NCBI GenBank assembly: GCA_013298125.1
Contig: JAAFJP010000015.1
Coordinates: 62,001-126,000 of the forward strand
Direction of reading: 5' to 3'
DNA: 64,000 nt
Source: Cytophagales bacterium
GTDB taxonomy: Bacteria; Bacteroidota; Bacteroidia; Cytophagales; Spirosomataceae
The position numbers were made by a program, and so were the translations under genes. Position 1 is the stretch's first letter. Each line of letters begins with the position of its first letter. Under the pieces are notes generated by a model. That model worked only from the letters and a program-made list of their open reading frames with translations. It made no database searches and was not told the origin of the DNA. This document shows positions 1 through 9,970 of this stretch, piece by piece.

Positions 1-194
1 TCACTAACATTATCTGACATCAATTCACAAAAAGCTGAGTAATTACCCTTTGGATAGGCATTTACCAAAACCTCAGATATTTTTGCGGGAGTATCAATAT
101 CCGTTCTATTATCTGGAATAGTGTCTAAATAATTATCGCAACCTGCCAATGTTAGCAAGCTGAATGTACCTATATATATGATGAATTTCTTCAT
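1..194 (-). CDS. SusD/RagB-like outer membrane lipoprotein (partial, truncated by window edge)
   Basis: Reverse-strand reading from ATG at 194 gives MKKFIIYIGTFSLLTLAGCDNYLDTIPDNRTDIDTPAKISEVLVNAYPKGNY...: lipobox plus typical SusD N-terminus, immediately downstream of susC. Confidence 0.85.
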   Translation of the reverse strand, partial: MKKFIIYIGTFSLLTLAGCDNYLDTIPDNRTDIDTPAKISEVLVNAYPKGNYSAFCELMSDNVS

Positions 195-276
195 GTGTCT
201 TTTATTTTTAATTGATAACTAATTGTTTTCTAATATGTTATATTGAAACTTTTAATTACTAATTGTACATTTTTAA

Positions 277-3200
277 TTAAATACTTGCTCTTAAAGAAAA
301 TGAAACTTGTTGTGGAACTGGCAACGCAACTCCGCCTGAACCAAAGAACTCAGGGTCTTGACCCAACAAACGTTTATCTGAATATAACAACATTAAATTC
401 GTTGCTGATACTTTTGCAGATAAGGTTTTAACGCCAATCTTTTTTGCCCATTCGACAGGTAAACTATAGCCGATTGAAACATTTTTTAATCTTACAAAGT
501 CACCATTCACAACTCTGGCAGTTGATAGATTATAAACCGTCAATGGGAAAGTTCCTGTACCTAAATTAGATTGCGTTCTTCTATCTAAAATAGAGGGAAT
601 ACTTGTTGTACTTTCATCACCTGATAGCACCCATCTATTTGAAAATTCTTTTGGGGAAGCAATCAAGTCAGTATATATTTCTGAAAACTTGGGATCAAGT
701 TTGATTTTATTTCCTCCTTGGAAAGACACAAAGAAATTAAAGTCCCAGTTTTTGTATTTAAATGTATTTGAGAAACCCCCATTGATGGTTGGGTCAAGAG
801 AACCTAAGTATTTCAGATATTGTGTCTCTTGACTTTGAATATCAATTTTGGTACTTACCTCGCCTTTTTCATCAACGAATGTTGGAATACCATTTTGATT
901 TAATCCTTTAAACTCTAATCCAAAAATACCTCTCACTGGGTAACCTTGTTGTGGTCCACCTTCTTGTTTTACTAAATCAAAAATCAAAGGCAAGCTTTTC
1001 AAGTTGGTAATTTCAGTTTTATTAAAGCCAAAGTTGAAGTTAGTTTTCCATTGAAAAGCCTTGTAATTCAGAACTGTTGCAGATAAACCAATATCTATAC
1101 CGCCCGATTTCATGTCAGCATAGTTGGCATCTTTGAACAGCTCTCCACCTACGCCCGCAGTTTTTATTCTACCGATAAGGTCAAAACCTTTTCTTTGGTA
1201 GGCATCCACGATTAAACTAATTCTATTATTGAAAAGTCCCAAGTCAAAACCAATATTAGTTTCGTATTGTTTTTCCCACGTCAGTTCAGAGTTTTCTAAG
1301 TTATCAATGATGATACGAGACTCTTTTTCTATTTGAATAGGTCTGGTTGTGATTTCATTTTTGAAGATGGCTGTCGAATTCTTCGCTCTACCGATACTGG
1401 CTGTAAGTCCGTAAGTTCCTCTTAACGACAAACGGCTAATCACGTTATTGTCTTGTAAAAATGGCTCTTCCTTAGCATTCCATGAACCACTAATGTTCCA
1501 AGTTGGTAAATATCGTGCAGAAGTAGCACGCCCCAATTGGTTTGAACCGTCAATACGTCCTGTTAGGTTAAGCGTATATTTATTCTTGTATGAATAACTG
1601 GCATTAGAGAAGAAGGCTACAAAGCGGTCTCTAATATTATTGACTCCAAAATAATTGAAGTTATAATCTAATCCCTGCTTTACGATTCTATAGTCAGTAA
1701 ATGGAACGCCTCCTTTATCAAACTGATAACCATAGCCATTCAAAAACGATTCTTGTCTATTGGCAAATCTGATTTCTTGTCCAAGTAACACATTCACATT
1801 GTGATCTACATTGAAAGTATTGTTCCAGTTTAACTGATGTCTTGCGTAATAATTCACTAATCTATCTTCATTTTGTCGATAAATACCTCCTTGTGGTAGC
1901 ACGACTACGGGTTGAGCTTCTGGATTGGCAGGGTCACGATACAGATATTTATTTGCCTGTATTACTGTGGAATTCTCAGCAGCACGATAAGCATTAGCTT
2001 GGTTAGAGCTTTCGAGTGTTTTGTTTTCTCTATTTGAGTTTACATAACGCATTGTTCCCAAAATATTATAAGTCAGGTTTTTACTGAACTTGTATTGAGT
2101 CTCTAATTGAAGTTTAAGGTCTAACTGATTCAAATCCAAATAGTTAGACTCTGTTTCTTTCAAGATATTAAAAGGAGCAAAGTCTCTTTTGAAGTATTCC
2201 AGATTACCATTTTCATCATAAGCCGTTAATGCTCTACTGGTATTGAGGGCATAACTGAACGGATTAACATCAAAATCTCTATCATATCTTCCTTGAACAA
2301 CATTATTTGTTCTATCCTGAGACCCAGGAGCTCTTTGTTCTCTGACAGAACCAACGGTGGTGAATCCCAAAGAAAACTTTTTACTCAGGTTAAAATTGGC
2401 TCGCATCGTGGCAGTATATCGTCTTACTTTATCAGCAATTGACCAACCGCTATCATCATAAACTGAAGTTGAGAAATAATACTGTGCTGCATCTGTACCT
2501 GCATTGATGCTCAAAGAATGTTCTTGTGTAAGAGAGTTACGGAACAATAATTTAAACCAATCAGTATTAACCCCAGCGTATCTTTGAAGAAAATTAGAAC
2601 GTGCTTCGGGTGTATTCTCTAAACCAAATTTCTTAGTGGCGGGGTCATAAGTACTTATTAAGTCATACATTTTTCCATAAACACCCGAATTTGAACGACG
2701 AGAAACATCACTGTAAGTTAGCCAGCCTTTACGTTCCATTTCGGCATAAACGCCCATTTGTTCATTTGAATTCATGATATTATAAGTATCATAAGTAGGG
2801 CGAAGCGTAATAGCGAAGTTACTTGAATAACTAACGGTTGGAGCTTGTACACGTCCTTTTTTAGTCGTGATTACTACCACACCATTCATAGCTCTTGCAC
2901 CATAAAGTGCTGTTGCCGAAGCATCTTTCAAGATTTGGAAAGATTCAATATCATCAGAGTTGAGACCCGCCACGGCAGAACCTAAGAGTGTATTGGCATT
3001 TCCAGAAGATAAATCATCGTTAGAGATATTTACGACATCTTCTAAAACTACGCCATCAATTACCCAAAGCGGTTTGTTCTCACCCGTGATAGAAGTTGCA
3101 CCACGCACCCTGATTTTAGGAGCTGTACCAAACGTACCCGAAACGTTCTGAACAGAAACCCCTGCCGCACGACCTTCGAGCATACGCCCTACGTCAATCG

Positions 3201-3657
3201 TACCTGCGAGTTTTACGTCCTCCGCTTTCAGTTTGACGGCTGCCCCTGTGAAGTTGGCTCGGTCAATTTTCTGATAACCCGTTACAACCACCTCATCAAG
3301 AGCTTTTGTATCAGACTCTAAGGACACATTGATGCGAGATTGTTTGTTTACTGCCACTTCTTGGGTAGTAAATCCAATGGCAGAGAAAACCAGCGTAGCA
3401 CCGTCTTTGACTTTGATGGTATATTCACCATTCACATTAGCGGCAACCCCATTTTTAGTTCCCTTCTCTCTGACAGCAGCTCCTGGAATAGCTACACCTT
3501 CGCTACCAGCTTCGGTAATTTTACCAGAAACCGTGATTTCGAGTGTATTATTTTTTGAGGGTTCTGTCTTGGCATGAACATAATTTGTCAATAAAGCCAA
3601 ACAAAATATGAGTGGATTTATCCATTTTATGTGAAACATAGTTAAGTTTTTCTTCAT
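277..3657 (-). CDS. SusC/RagA family TonB-linked outer membrane protein
   Basis: 1126 aa; carboxypeptidase-like N-terminal domain (ITVSGKITE...GVAIPGAAVREKGTKNG), TonB plug, ALDEVVVTGYQ, outer membrane barrel. Confidence 0.96.
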   Translation of the reverse strand: MKKNLTMFHIKWINPLIFCLALLTNYVHAKTEPSKNNTLEITVSGKITEAGSEGVAIPGAAVREKGTKNGVAANVNGEYTIKVKDGATLVFSAIGFTTQEVAVNKQSRINVSLESDTKALDEVVVTGYQKIDRANFTGAAVKLKAEDVKLAGTIDVGRMLEGRAAGVSVQNVSGTFGTAPKIRVRGATSITGENKPLWVIDGVVLEDVVNISNDDLSSGNANTLLGSAVAGLNSDDIESFQILKDASATALYGARAMNGVVVITTKKGRVQAPTVSYSSNFAITLRPTYDTYNIMNSNEQMGVYAEMERKGWLTYSDVSRRSNSGVYGKMYDLISTYDPATKKFGLENTPEARSNFLQRYAGVNTDWFKLLFRNSLTQEHSLSINAGTDAAQYYFSTSVYDDSGWSIADKVRRYTATMRANFNLSKKFSLGFTTVGSVREQRAPGSQDRTNNVVQGRYDRDFDVNPFSYALNTSRALTAYDENGNLEYFKRDFAPFNILKETESNYLDLNQLDLKLQLETQYKFSKNLTYNILGTMRYVNSNRENKTLESSNQANAYRAAENSTVIQANKYLYRDPANPEAQPVVVLPQGGIYRQNEDRLVNYYARHQLNWNNTFNVDHNVNVLLGQEIRFANRQESFLNGYGYQFDKGGVPFTDYRIVKQGLDYNFNYFGVNNIRDRFVAFFSNASYSYKNKYTLNLTGRIDGSNQLGRATSARYLPTWNISGSWNAKEEPFLQDNNVISRLSLRGTYGLTASIGRAKNSTAIFKNEITTRPIQIEKESRIIIDNLENSELTWEKQYETNIGFDLGLFNNRISLIVDAYQRKGFDLIGRIKTAGVGGELFKDANYADMKSGGIDIGLSATVLNYKAFQWKTNFNFGFNKTEITNLKSLPLIFDLVKQEGGPQQGYPVRGIFGLEFKGLNQNGIPTFVDEKGEVSTKIDIQSQETQYLKYLGSLDPTINGGFSNTFKYKNWDFNFFVSFQGGNKIKLDPKFSEIYTDLIASPKEFSNRWVLSGDESTTSIPSILDRRTQSNLGTGTFPLTVYNLSTARVVNGDFVRLKNVSIGYSLPVEWAKKIGVKTLSAKVSATNLMLLYSDKRLLGQDPEFFGSGGVALPVPQQVSFSLRASI

Positions 3658-3872
3658 AAGAATTGTTGATTGTAAATTTTTAAAGGGAATAGTTTTGCAA
3701 GTTTTACGATTGTCAAATACGAATATATTAAAAAATGTTTATATTTAACTTAACCCTTGTTCAATATTAACGTTTAAACGGTGATTCTATTTTTTTTGTT
3801 TGGAATATTATCTTTATCAATTAATTCTAAGATGTATATTTGTGCCATTCTGATAACTCAATCTCCAAAAAT

Positions 3873-4382
3873 ATGCCTTTAATCAAACCCGTAAGGGGAA
3901 TATTACCCAAATTTGGGAATAACTGTTGGTGTGCCGAGAACTCAACAATCGTTGGAGATGTAACGATGGGAGAAAACTGTACGGTCTGGTTTAATGCTGT
4001 TGTGCGTGGAGATGTTAATTCCATTGTTATCGGTAATAATTCTAATATTCAAGATGGTGCAATTATTCATTGCACTTATCAAAAAACCAAAACCATCATT
4101 GGTAATTATGTCTCAATTGCACACAATGCCATTGTACACGGTTGTATCATTGAAGATAATGTATTGGTAGGAATGGGGGCAATTATCATGGACGGTGCAG
4201 TTGTTGAAACAGGCTCTATCATCGCCGCAGGGGCAATTGTTACGCAAAACACTCGTGTACCCGCAGGTACAATATACGCTGGAAACCCCGCTAAATTTTT
4301 GAAAAATGTTTCGCCCGAAGCCTCAGAAGTCTCTATGAGAACAGCTAATAATTATGTTATGTATTCGGAGTGGTTTAAATAA
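3873..4382 (+). CDS. gamma carbonic anhydrase family / left-handed beta-helix hexapeptide protein
   Basis: Hexapeptide repeats (NSTIVGDVTMGENCTVWFNAVVRGDVNSIVIGNNSNIQDGAIIH); start set at second Met of the ORF (MPLIKPVRG). Confidence 0.9.
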   Translation: MPLIKPVRGILPKFGNNCWCAENSTIVGDVTMGENCTVWFNAVVRGDVNSIVIGNNSNIQDGAIIHCTYQKTKTIIGNYVSIAHNAIVHGCIIEDNVLVGMGAIIMDGAVVETGSIIAAGAIVTQNTRVPAGTIYAGNPAKFLKNVSPEASEVSMRTANNYVMYSEWFK

Positions 4383-4388
4383 AATATC

Positions 4389-4470
4389 GGTTAAAGGTAA
4401 ACGGTACACGGTGAACGTATATATCATCGTATCATTTTCCCATATACCGTTCACCTTTTACCGTTTACCA
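4389..4470. repeat. Intergenic imperfect inverted repeat built of ~7-nt units (GGTAAAC-GGTACAC-GGTGAAC / ACCGTTC-ACCTTTT-ACCGTTT)
   Basis: Read directly; left and right arms are approximate reverse complements. Confidence 0.7.
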
Positions 4471-4475
4471 AAAAA

Positions 4476-4865
4476 ATGACAATATTCACAAAAATCGTCA
4501 ATGGCGAAATTCCTTGCCATAAAATTGCGGAAGATGATAATTTTCTTGCGTTCTTAGACATCACTCCATTAGCAGATGGACATACGCTGGTGATTCCCAA
4601 AAAAGAGATTGATTATATCTTTGATTTAGAGGATAATTTACTGGCTGGATTGATACTATTTGCTAAAAAAATAGCCCCTGCCATCGCACAGGCGTGTCCG
4701 TGTAGGCGAGTAGGGGTGTCGGTGATAGGGTTAGAAGTACCTCACGCCCACGTACATTTGATTCCTCTGAATTCGATGAATGACATTAATTTTACGAGAG
4801 AAAAAATGAAGCCTTCACAAGAAGAATTGAAGGCAACTGCCGAGAGAATTGTGGGGTGTTTATAA
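4476..4865 (+). CDS. HIT family (histidine triad) protein
   Basis: 129 aa with HAHVHLIP histidine triad motif. Confidence 0.93.
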   Translation: MTIFTKIVNGEIPCHKIAEDDNFLAFLDITPLADGHTLVIPKKEIDYIFDLEDNLLAGLILFAKKIAPAIAQACPCRRVGVSVIGLEVPHAHVHLIPLNSMNDINFTREKMKPSQEELKATAERIVGCL

Positions 4866-4891
4866 ACAAAGCGGTTTAATGTTTTCAAATC

Positions 4892-4956
4892 GTAGGGGCG
4901 TATCGCATACGCCCACATTCTGACAAACAATGTGGGCGTATGCGATACGCCCCTAC
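4892..4956. repeat. Perfect 28-bp inverted repeat with 9-nt loop (GTAGGGGCGTATCGCATACGCCCACATT)
   Basis: Arms 4892-4919 and 4929-4956 are exact reverse complements; lies between convergent genes; related copies at 13109 and 18670. Confidence 0.9.
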
Positions 4957-4973
4957 CTAATATCACCAAATAC

Positions 4974-5963
4974 TTACTTACTAATCTCCAACATCGCCTT
5001 CAAAGCCTTCAAAGCTGGCACTCTCACGTCTTCTGGCACTTGAATTTCAGGCAATTCATAAAACATGGCGTTGTACAATTTCTCCATCGTGTTCATCTTC
5101 ATATACGGACACTCAGAACACGCACATGAATTTTTCTCATTAGCAGGGGCAGGAATCAGCTTTTTGTTAGGTACTGATTCTTTCATTTTATGCAAAATCC
5201 CCGCTTCGGTTGCTACGATAAACTCCTGATTTTCAGAGGTTTTGACGAAATTCAAAAGAGCCGTAGTCGAACCCACAAAATCAGCTTGTGACAAAACCAC
5301 TTCCTTACATTCTGGGTGGGCAATCAACAGTGCATTGGGATTTTCTTCTTTGACTTTCTTTAATTTTTCCAAAGAAATATCAATGTGAACCATGCACGCA
5401 CCTTCCCACAAAATCAAATCACGACCTGTTTTCTTGGCTACGTAGCGACCCAAATTTTCATCGGGAGCAAAGATAATTTGCTTGTCTTTTGGGATAGATT
5501 CCACCACTTTCACAGCATTGGATGACGTGCAGATAATGTCGGTCATTGCCTTGATGTCGGCAGTACAATTGATATAACTTACCACGACGGCATCAGGATG
5601 TTTTGCCTTAAAAGCCGCAAACTCCTCTTTGGGAGCAGCATCTGCCAATGAACAACCTGCATTAAAATCTGGGAGAACCACCTTTTTGTTGGGGTTCAAG
5701 ATTTTGGCGGTTTCACCCATAAAATGCACGCCACAGAATACAATCATGTCGGCATCGGTTTTCTCGGCGGCTTGTGCCAATCCGAGGCTATCGCCCAAGT
5801 AATCAGCAATATCCTGAATCTCGGAATCGACATAATAATGAGCCAAAATGACCGCATTTTTCTCTTTTTTCAATTTCAAGATTTGCTCTTTCAAATCTCC
5901 GCCCTTGAAAGGCACTGAACGGCTCACGTAGCCAACTCGTTGTGATTCTTCTAATAAATTCAT
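4974..5963 (-). CDS. nadA: quinolinate synthase NadA
   Basis: [31 protein letters not shown]; Cys residues for Fe-S cluster. Confidence 0.97.
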   Translation of the reverse strand: MNLLEESQRVGYVSRSVPFKGGDLKEQILKLKKEKNAVILAHYYVDSEIQDIADYLGDSLGLAQAAEKTDADMIVFCGVHFMGETAKILNPNKKVVLPDFNAGCSLADAAPKEEFAAFKAKHPDAVVVSYINCTADIKAMTDIICTSSNAVKVVESIPKDKQIIFAPDENLGRYVAKKTGRDLILWEGACMVHIDISLEKLKKVKEENPNALLIAHPECKEVVLSQADFVGSTTALLNFVKTSENQEFIVATEAGILHKMKESVPNKKLIPAPANEKNSCACSECPYMKMNTMEKLYNAMFYELPEIQVPEDVRVPALKALKAMLEISK

Positions 5964-5967
5964 AATA

Positions 5968-6028
5968 TGTAGCCCGATGCTTCCGCATCGGCTTTTATAC
6001 TTTTCCGATGTGGAAACATCGGGTTACA
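5968..6028. repeat. Intergenic inverted repeat TGTAGCCCGATG...CATCGGGTTACA
   Basis: TGTAGCCCGATGcTTCCGCATCGG / CCGATGTGGAAACATCGGGTTACA, imperfect hairpin. Confidence 0.8.
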
Positions 6029-6042
6029 GTTTTATTTCAAAT

Positions 6043-6591
6043 CTAAACTATTAAATATTGTATCAAATCATTGTCTCTGAACCAGTTAGGAATGTGATTT
6101 GGTGAAACTTCAATGATATTCATATCAGAAACATCCAGAAATTTTATCGTTTTAAAAAGTTCTATATTTTCTCTAAACAATCGAAAAGTATTCTCAAACA
6201 TTTCTTCAATAATTGCTTGTTCAACTAAATGTCCTCCGTTCCGATGTCTTGTTTCAGCTCTCAATAAACACAATTCTATATTATCCGTAAAATAAAGAAT
6301 TAGATGAATATGATTACTTGAATCAAAATACGCAATTGATTTCAAGTAGTCGTAATGAGACTGAAAACCTAAATTGAGTTCTAAAACAAAGTCTTTTTTC
6401 TCGAATAGATGATTTTTAATTTTTTGATTAACGCCAAATGTTGCTAATTGTTGATAATCCTGAAAACCCTCTTTTCGATATTGATACGCCGCTAAATCTT
6501 GGTCAATAATTGATATTCCATCAGGAACATAATCAAATGAACTTGAACTTTTCCCGATACCTGGTGGTCCAGCAATGAGGTATATATTCAT
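6043..6591 (-). CDS. zeta-toxin-like P-loop kinase
   Basis: N-terminal Walker A AGPPGIGKSS; size and layout like zeta toxin/AAA kinases. Confidence 0.7.
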   Translation of the reverse strand: MNIYLIAGPPGIGKSSSSFDYVPDGISIIDQDLAAYQYRKEGFQDYQQLATFGVNQKIKNHLFEKKDFVLELNLGFQSHYDYLKSIAYFDSSNHIHLILYFTDNIELCLLRAETRHRNGGHLVEQAIIEEMFENTFRLFRENIELFKTIKFLDVSDMNIIEVSPNHIPNWFRDNDLIQYLIV

Positions 6592-6791
6592 CTTAATTTC
6601 TCTATTCTACCATCTTTATATTCAGCGACGGGGACACCTTCTAAATAATAAACCAATGGCTGATTAATAGAAAAGAGATAATTTCTTATGTTTTTTTTAC
6701 TTTGTTCTTGCCAATTTTTATACTCGATTGGTGACATCTGACTCGTAGGTTTAGTCATTTTACCTGTTCTATATTGAATTTCTTTTACCAT
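6588..6791 (-). CDS. small protein, putative antitoxin partner of the zeta-like kinase
   Basis: ~67 aa from MVKEIQYRTGKM; stop overlaps start of the kinase ORF by 4 nt (translational coupling). Confidence 0.55.
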   Translation of the reverse strand: MVKEIQYRTGKMTKPTSQMSPIEYKNWQEQSKKNIRNYLFSINQPLVYYLEGVPVAEYKDGRIEKLR

Positions 6792-6862
6792 TATTTTATT
6801 TGTAAATATTTGAATGCCAGAATATTGCAAAAATTATTCCCCCTAATTCCCAATCCCTAACC

Positions 6863-7717
6863 TCAATACGCTTTCAAACTCAAATCTAAACTATTCACAT
6901 GATGTGTCAAAGCTCCGCATGAAATATAATCTACGCCACATTCGGCATATTCCCGAATCGTGGTTTCATTGATGCCTCCCGATGCCTCGGTCATGAATTT
7001 TCCATCAATCATCTTGACGGCTTCACGGAGGTTTTCAAACGAGAAATTATCCAACATAATTCTATCCACTTGCCCAATTGCTAAGACCTGACGGAGTTCA
7101 TCCAGATTTCTGACTTCAATTTCTATTTGTAAATTACGACCCGTAACTCGCAGATATTCAAGGGCTTGATTAATGGCGTTGTGTATGCCACCTGCATAAT
7201 CCACGTGATTATCCTTTATCAAAATCATATCGAATAAAGCATAACGGTGATTGACGGCACCGCCAATTTTGCACGCCCATTTTTCGCATAATCTGAAATT
7301 TGGCGTAGTTTTACGAGTGTCCAATAATTTGGTATTTGTACCTTCTAATAATTTTACCATCGAAGCCGTGTAGGTGGCAATGCCCGACATTCGTTGCATA
7401 CAGTTCAGCACCAAGCGTTCAGCTTTGAGAATGGACTGCGACGAACCCGCCACCGTCAAAACGATTTCACCTTTCGAGATGCTTGCACCGTCTTGTAAAA
7501 TGGTTTCTACCACTAAGTTAGCATCTACTTCGGCAAAAATCATTTTGGCTAATTCGACTCCCGCCAAGATGCCCGTATCTTTCACCAAAAGCCTTGCCCG
7601 ACCTGTGGCAGTGCTTGGAATCGTGGAAAGGGAAGTATGGTCTCCATCACCCACGTCTTCGTGCAGGGCGGTTTGAATGAAGTTTTTTAGGTAAGTTGGT
7701 TCTAAGTAATTGAACAT
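6863..7717 (-). CDS. nadC: nicotinate-nucleotide pyrophosphorylase (carboxylating) NadC
   Basis: LNCMQRMSGIATYT...LLDTRKTTPNFR...IKDNH...GGINETTI motifs. Confidence 0.97.
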   Translation of the reverse strand: MFNYLEPTYLKNFIQTALHEDVGDGDHTSLSTIPSTATGRARLLVKDTGILAGVELAKMIFAEVDANLVVETILQDGASISKGEIVLTVAGSSQSILKAERLVLNCMQRMSGIATYTASMVKLLEGTNTKLLDTRKTTPNFRLCEKWACKIGGAVNHRYALFDMILIKDNHVDYAGGIHNAINQALEYLRVTGRNLQIEIEVRNLDELRQVLAIGQVDRIMLDNFSFENLREAVKMIDGKFMTEASGGINETTIREYAECGVDYISCGALTHHVNSLDLSLKAY

Positions 7718-7784
7718 AAATTAATTTGGTAATTTGAAGATTTGAAAATGAATTTACGGTTAATATCTGCTTTCCCTAAAAGCT

Positions 7785-7824
7785 AAAATTGGTCGTTGGT
7801 TTATAAATCAACGACCAATTTTTA
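7785..7824. terminator. hairpin terminator (TTGGTCGTTG...CAACGACCAATTTTTATTT)
   Basis: Inverted repeat followed by T-rich tract. Confidence 0.75.
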
Positions 7825-7896
7825 TTTCTACTATTTCCATCATTCTAAAAGATTTGTTGCTCAAAAATAACGGTTTTTATTTGATAAATGTTTGTC

Positions 7897-8835
7897 CTAC
7901 TTCAACACCCCCTCAAAAAACGCCAAAACCTCTTCCTTCGTTGGTTGTTTCACAGGGCGAACGACTCTGAAACCCACAAAAGGAGAATCAGCATTCCACC
8001 ATTTACTTTTGGGAATTTGAGGATCACGGCGGTTCCAAATTGGGTCGGATTTTAGGCGGTCGGCACTGCGTAATTCTGTGGCTTCGCTTTGGTAATTTCC
8101 GCCTTTTACGGTGCTTGGATAACGCTTTAATTTTACGTTGTATGGATTAGTTTGTCCTTCCGAAATGGTTTTGTAAAAACCTTCGTCATATTGGTCAAGT
8201 GTCCATTCTGCCACATTTCCTAGCATATCATACAAGCCCCAAGGGTTCGGTTTTTTCTCTGCCACATGATGATATTTTTCTTCTGAATTGGTTTTAAACC
8301 ATGCGTAATTACTTAATTCTGAGGCATTTGCTCCAAAAAAGAAGGACGTTTTGCTTCCTGCCCTACACGCATATTCCCACTCGGCTTCGGTGGGTAATCG
8401 GTAGAACAAACCTGTTTTAAAATATAACCATTTGCAGTACATCAAAGCCGCATATTGTTGCATCGAATTGGCTGGAAATCCGCCTACTTTACCCATCCCC
8501 AAGGTGAAATCTATGTACGGTGGCGATGGTCTCGTGATGGCATCGGGTTTGGGCTCGGGGTCACGTTCTTCTTCAAAAAATAGTTGATATTCATCGTACG
8601 TCACTTCGGTTGCTCCCATCCAAAGGGCTTCGATTTTCACCTTGACTTGTGGACTTTCATCTGCCTCATGTCCTATTTCATTTTCGGGACTTCCTAACAT
8701 AAATTCCCCCGCAGGAATCGGCATCATTTTAAACTTCACAGTCGTATTAGGAATCACTTGCTCATACGCCTTAAAATCCTGTGAAATAGCGATTTGGGAG
8801 ATAAAAAGGAAGATGATGAAAAATATTTTTTGCAT
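7897..8835 (-). CDS. SUMF1/formylglycine-generating-enzyme-like protein, secreted
   Basis: Signal peptide; MPIPAGEFMLGSPENE...RLPTEAEWEYACRAG...NPWGLYDMLGNVAEWTLD...GFRVVRP. Confidence 0.93.
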   Translation of the reverse strand: MQKIFFIIFLFISQIAISQDFKAYEQVIPNTTVKFKMMPIPAGEFMLGSPENEIGHEADESPQVKVKIEALWMGATEVTYDEYQLFFEEERDPEPKPDAITRPSPPYIDFTLGMGKVGGFPANSMQQYAALMYCKWLYFKTGLFYRLPTEAEWEYACRAGSKTSFFFGANASELSNYAWFKTNSEEKYHHVAEKKPNPWGLYDMLGNVAEWTLDQYDEGFYKTISEGQTNPYNVKLKRYPSTVKGGNYQSEATELRSADRLKSDPIWNRRDPQIPKSKWWNADSPFVGFRVVRPVKQPTKEEVLAFFEGVLK

Positions 8836-8872
8836 GATTTTGGTAAAAAAATTAAGAGTTCAAAAGTACACA

Positions 8873-9925
8873 TTATTTCTCTAAATAACCCTCAAAACCC
8901 TCTGATTGCCACATTTTTAATTTTCCTTTTCGTATTTCAGCCATCAATAATTCACAATTTGGCATAGACCTTATCAACCTCAAAGCCTTCTTGACCGACA
9001 GCACACTACACGCTGTTGCAAGCCAATCCGCCGTTGCACCATCGGGAGCAATTACGGTTACATTCCGTTGATGCGTTACGCCCAAACCCGTATGTGGATT
9101 CACAATATGTGAGTATCTTTTTCCATTAATTTCCACAAACTGATACATATTTCCAGAAGTCGCAACTGCCTGATTTTGAAGAACTAAATATCGTGAAATT
9201 AGCTCTTCGGAGTTAGGAATGGTTACGCCAATGCGTAGCCCCCTACCCCCCCGAGGGGGAATTGACACGGAAGAATCTTTGGATGTTGTAGCTCCTCCTC
9301 TGGGGGCGGGGGGGGCGTACATCGCCAAATCTCCTCCCGCATCCACCAAAACCTTTTCAATGCCCTCATTCCTACAAAAATTAACAATTACCTGAGCAAC
9401 ATATCCTTTGGCAATTCCTCCTAAATCTAATTGTGTATTAGGTTCTAAAAGTTTAACAGAATAATTTAATGAATCTAAGATAATAGATTGATAACCAACA
9501 CTTTGTAACGTATTTTTCAAAACATTTTTTTCTGGTAAAACCTTTTCTTTCCGTGCTTTTCGCCATAGTTTTACGATGCCTCCAACGGTTATATCATACG
9601 CCCCTTTGCTTTTGTTTGATGCCTTTATAGATAAATCTAATATATCCCATAAAGCGGGTGAAACCGTTGTAAATTCATTTGTACCAGCTTTTTTACTCAA
9701 CAAATTCAGCTCACTATTTTCTACATAATCACTGTAAATTAAATTCAAAGAATCCGCAATTTTGTAGGCTTCTGTGGCGATTTGATTGGCTTTTGTAGAA
9801 TCATTAGCATACAGAGTAATGTTCAAAGGTGAACCCATTTTAGGTTGCGAGAAGGTGTATTTTTTGGGTTGAGAGTAAGTAGATAATGAATTGATTATCA
9901 GAAAGATAAATAATAGTTTTTTCAT
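8873..9925 (-). CDS. apbE: FAD:protein FMN transferase (ApbE family)
   Basis: MGSPLNITLYA...DLGGIAKGYV...VDAGGDLA...YSHIVNPHTG; contains an odd Pro/Gly/Arg segment (see findings). Confidence 0.93.
   Translation of the reverse strand: MKKLLFIFLIINSLSTYSQPKKYTFSQPKMGSPLNITLYANDSTKANQIATEAYKIADSLNLIYSDYVENSELNLLSKKAGTNEFTTVSPALWDILDLSIKASNKSKGAYDITVGGIVKLWRKARKEKVLPEKNVLKNTLQSVGYQSIILDSLNYSVKLLEPNTQLDLGGIAKGYVAQVIVNFCRNEGIEKVLVDAGGDLAMYAPPAPRGGATTSKDSSVSIPPRGGRGLRIGVTIPNSEELISRYLVLQNQAVATSGNMYQFVEINGKRYSHIVNPHTGLGVTHQRNVTVIAPDGATADWLATACSVLSVKKALRLIRSMPNCELLMAEIRKGKLKMWQSEGFEGYLEK
9234..9320. repeat. G/C-tract inverted-repeat element inside apbE, in frame
   Basis: gtagccccctaccccccc-gaggggga...gctcctcctctgggggcgggggggg-cgtac; encodes PPAPRGGATTSKDSSVSIPPRGGRGL. 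Confidence 0.7.
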
Positions 9926-9970
9926 TTAGTATCTTCTAATTTTATACGATTTCAGATTATGAAGCAATAA

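Noticed and set aside
2960-3577. ORFs antisense to susC
   Set aside because: Overlap a well-supported SusC gene on the opposite strand.
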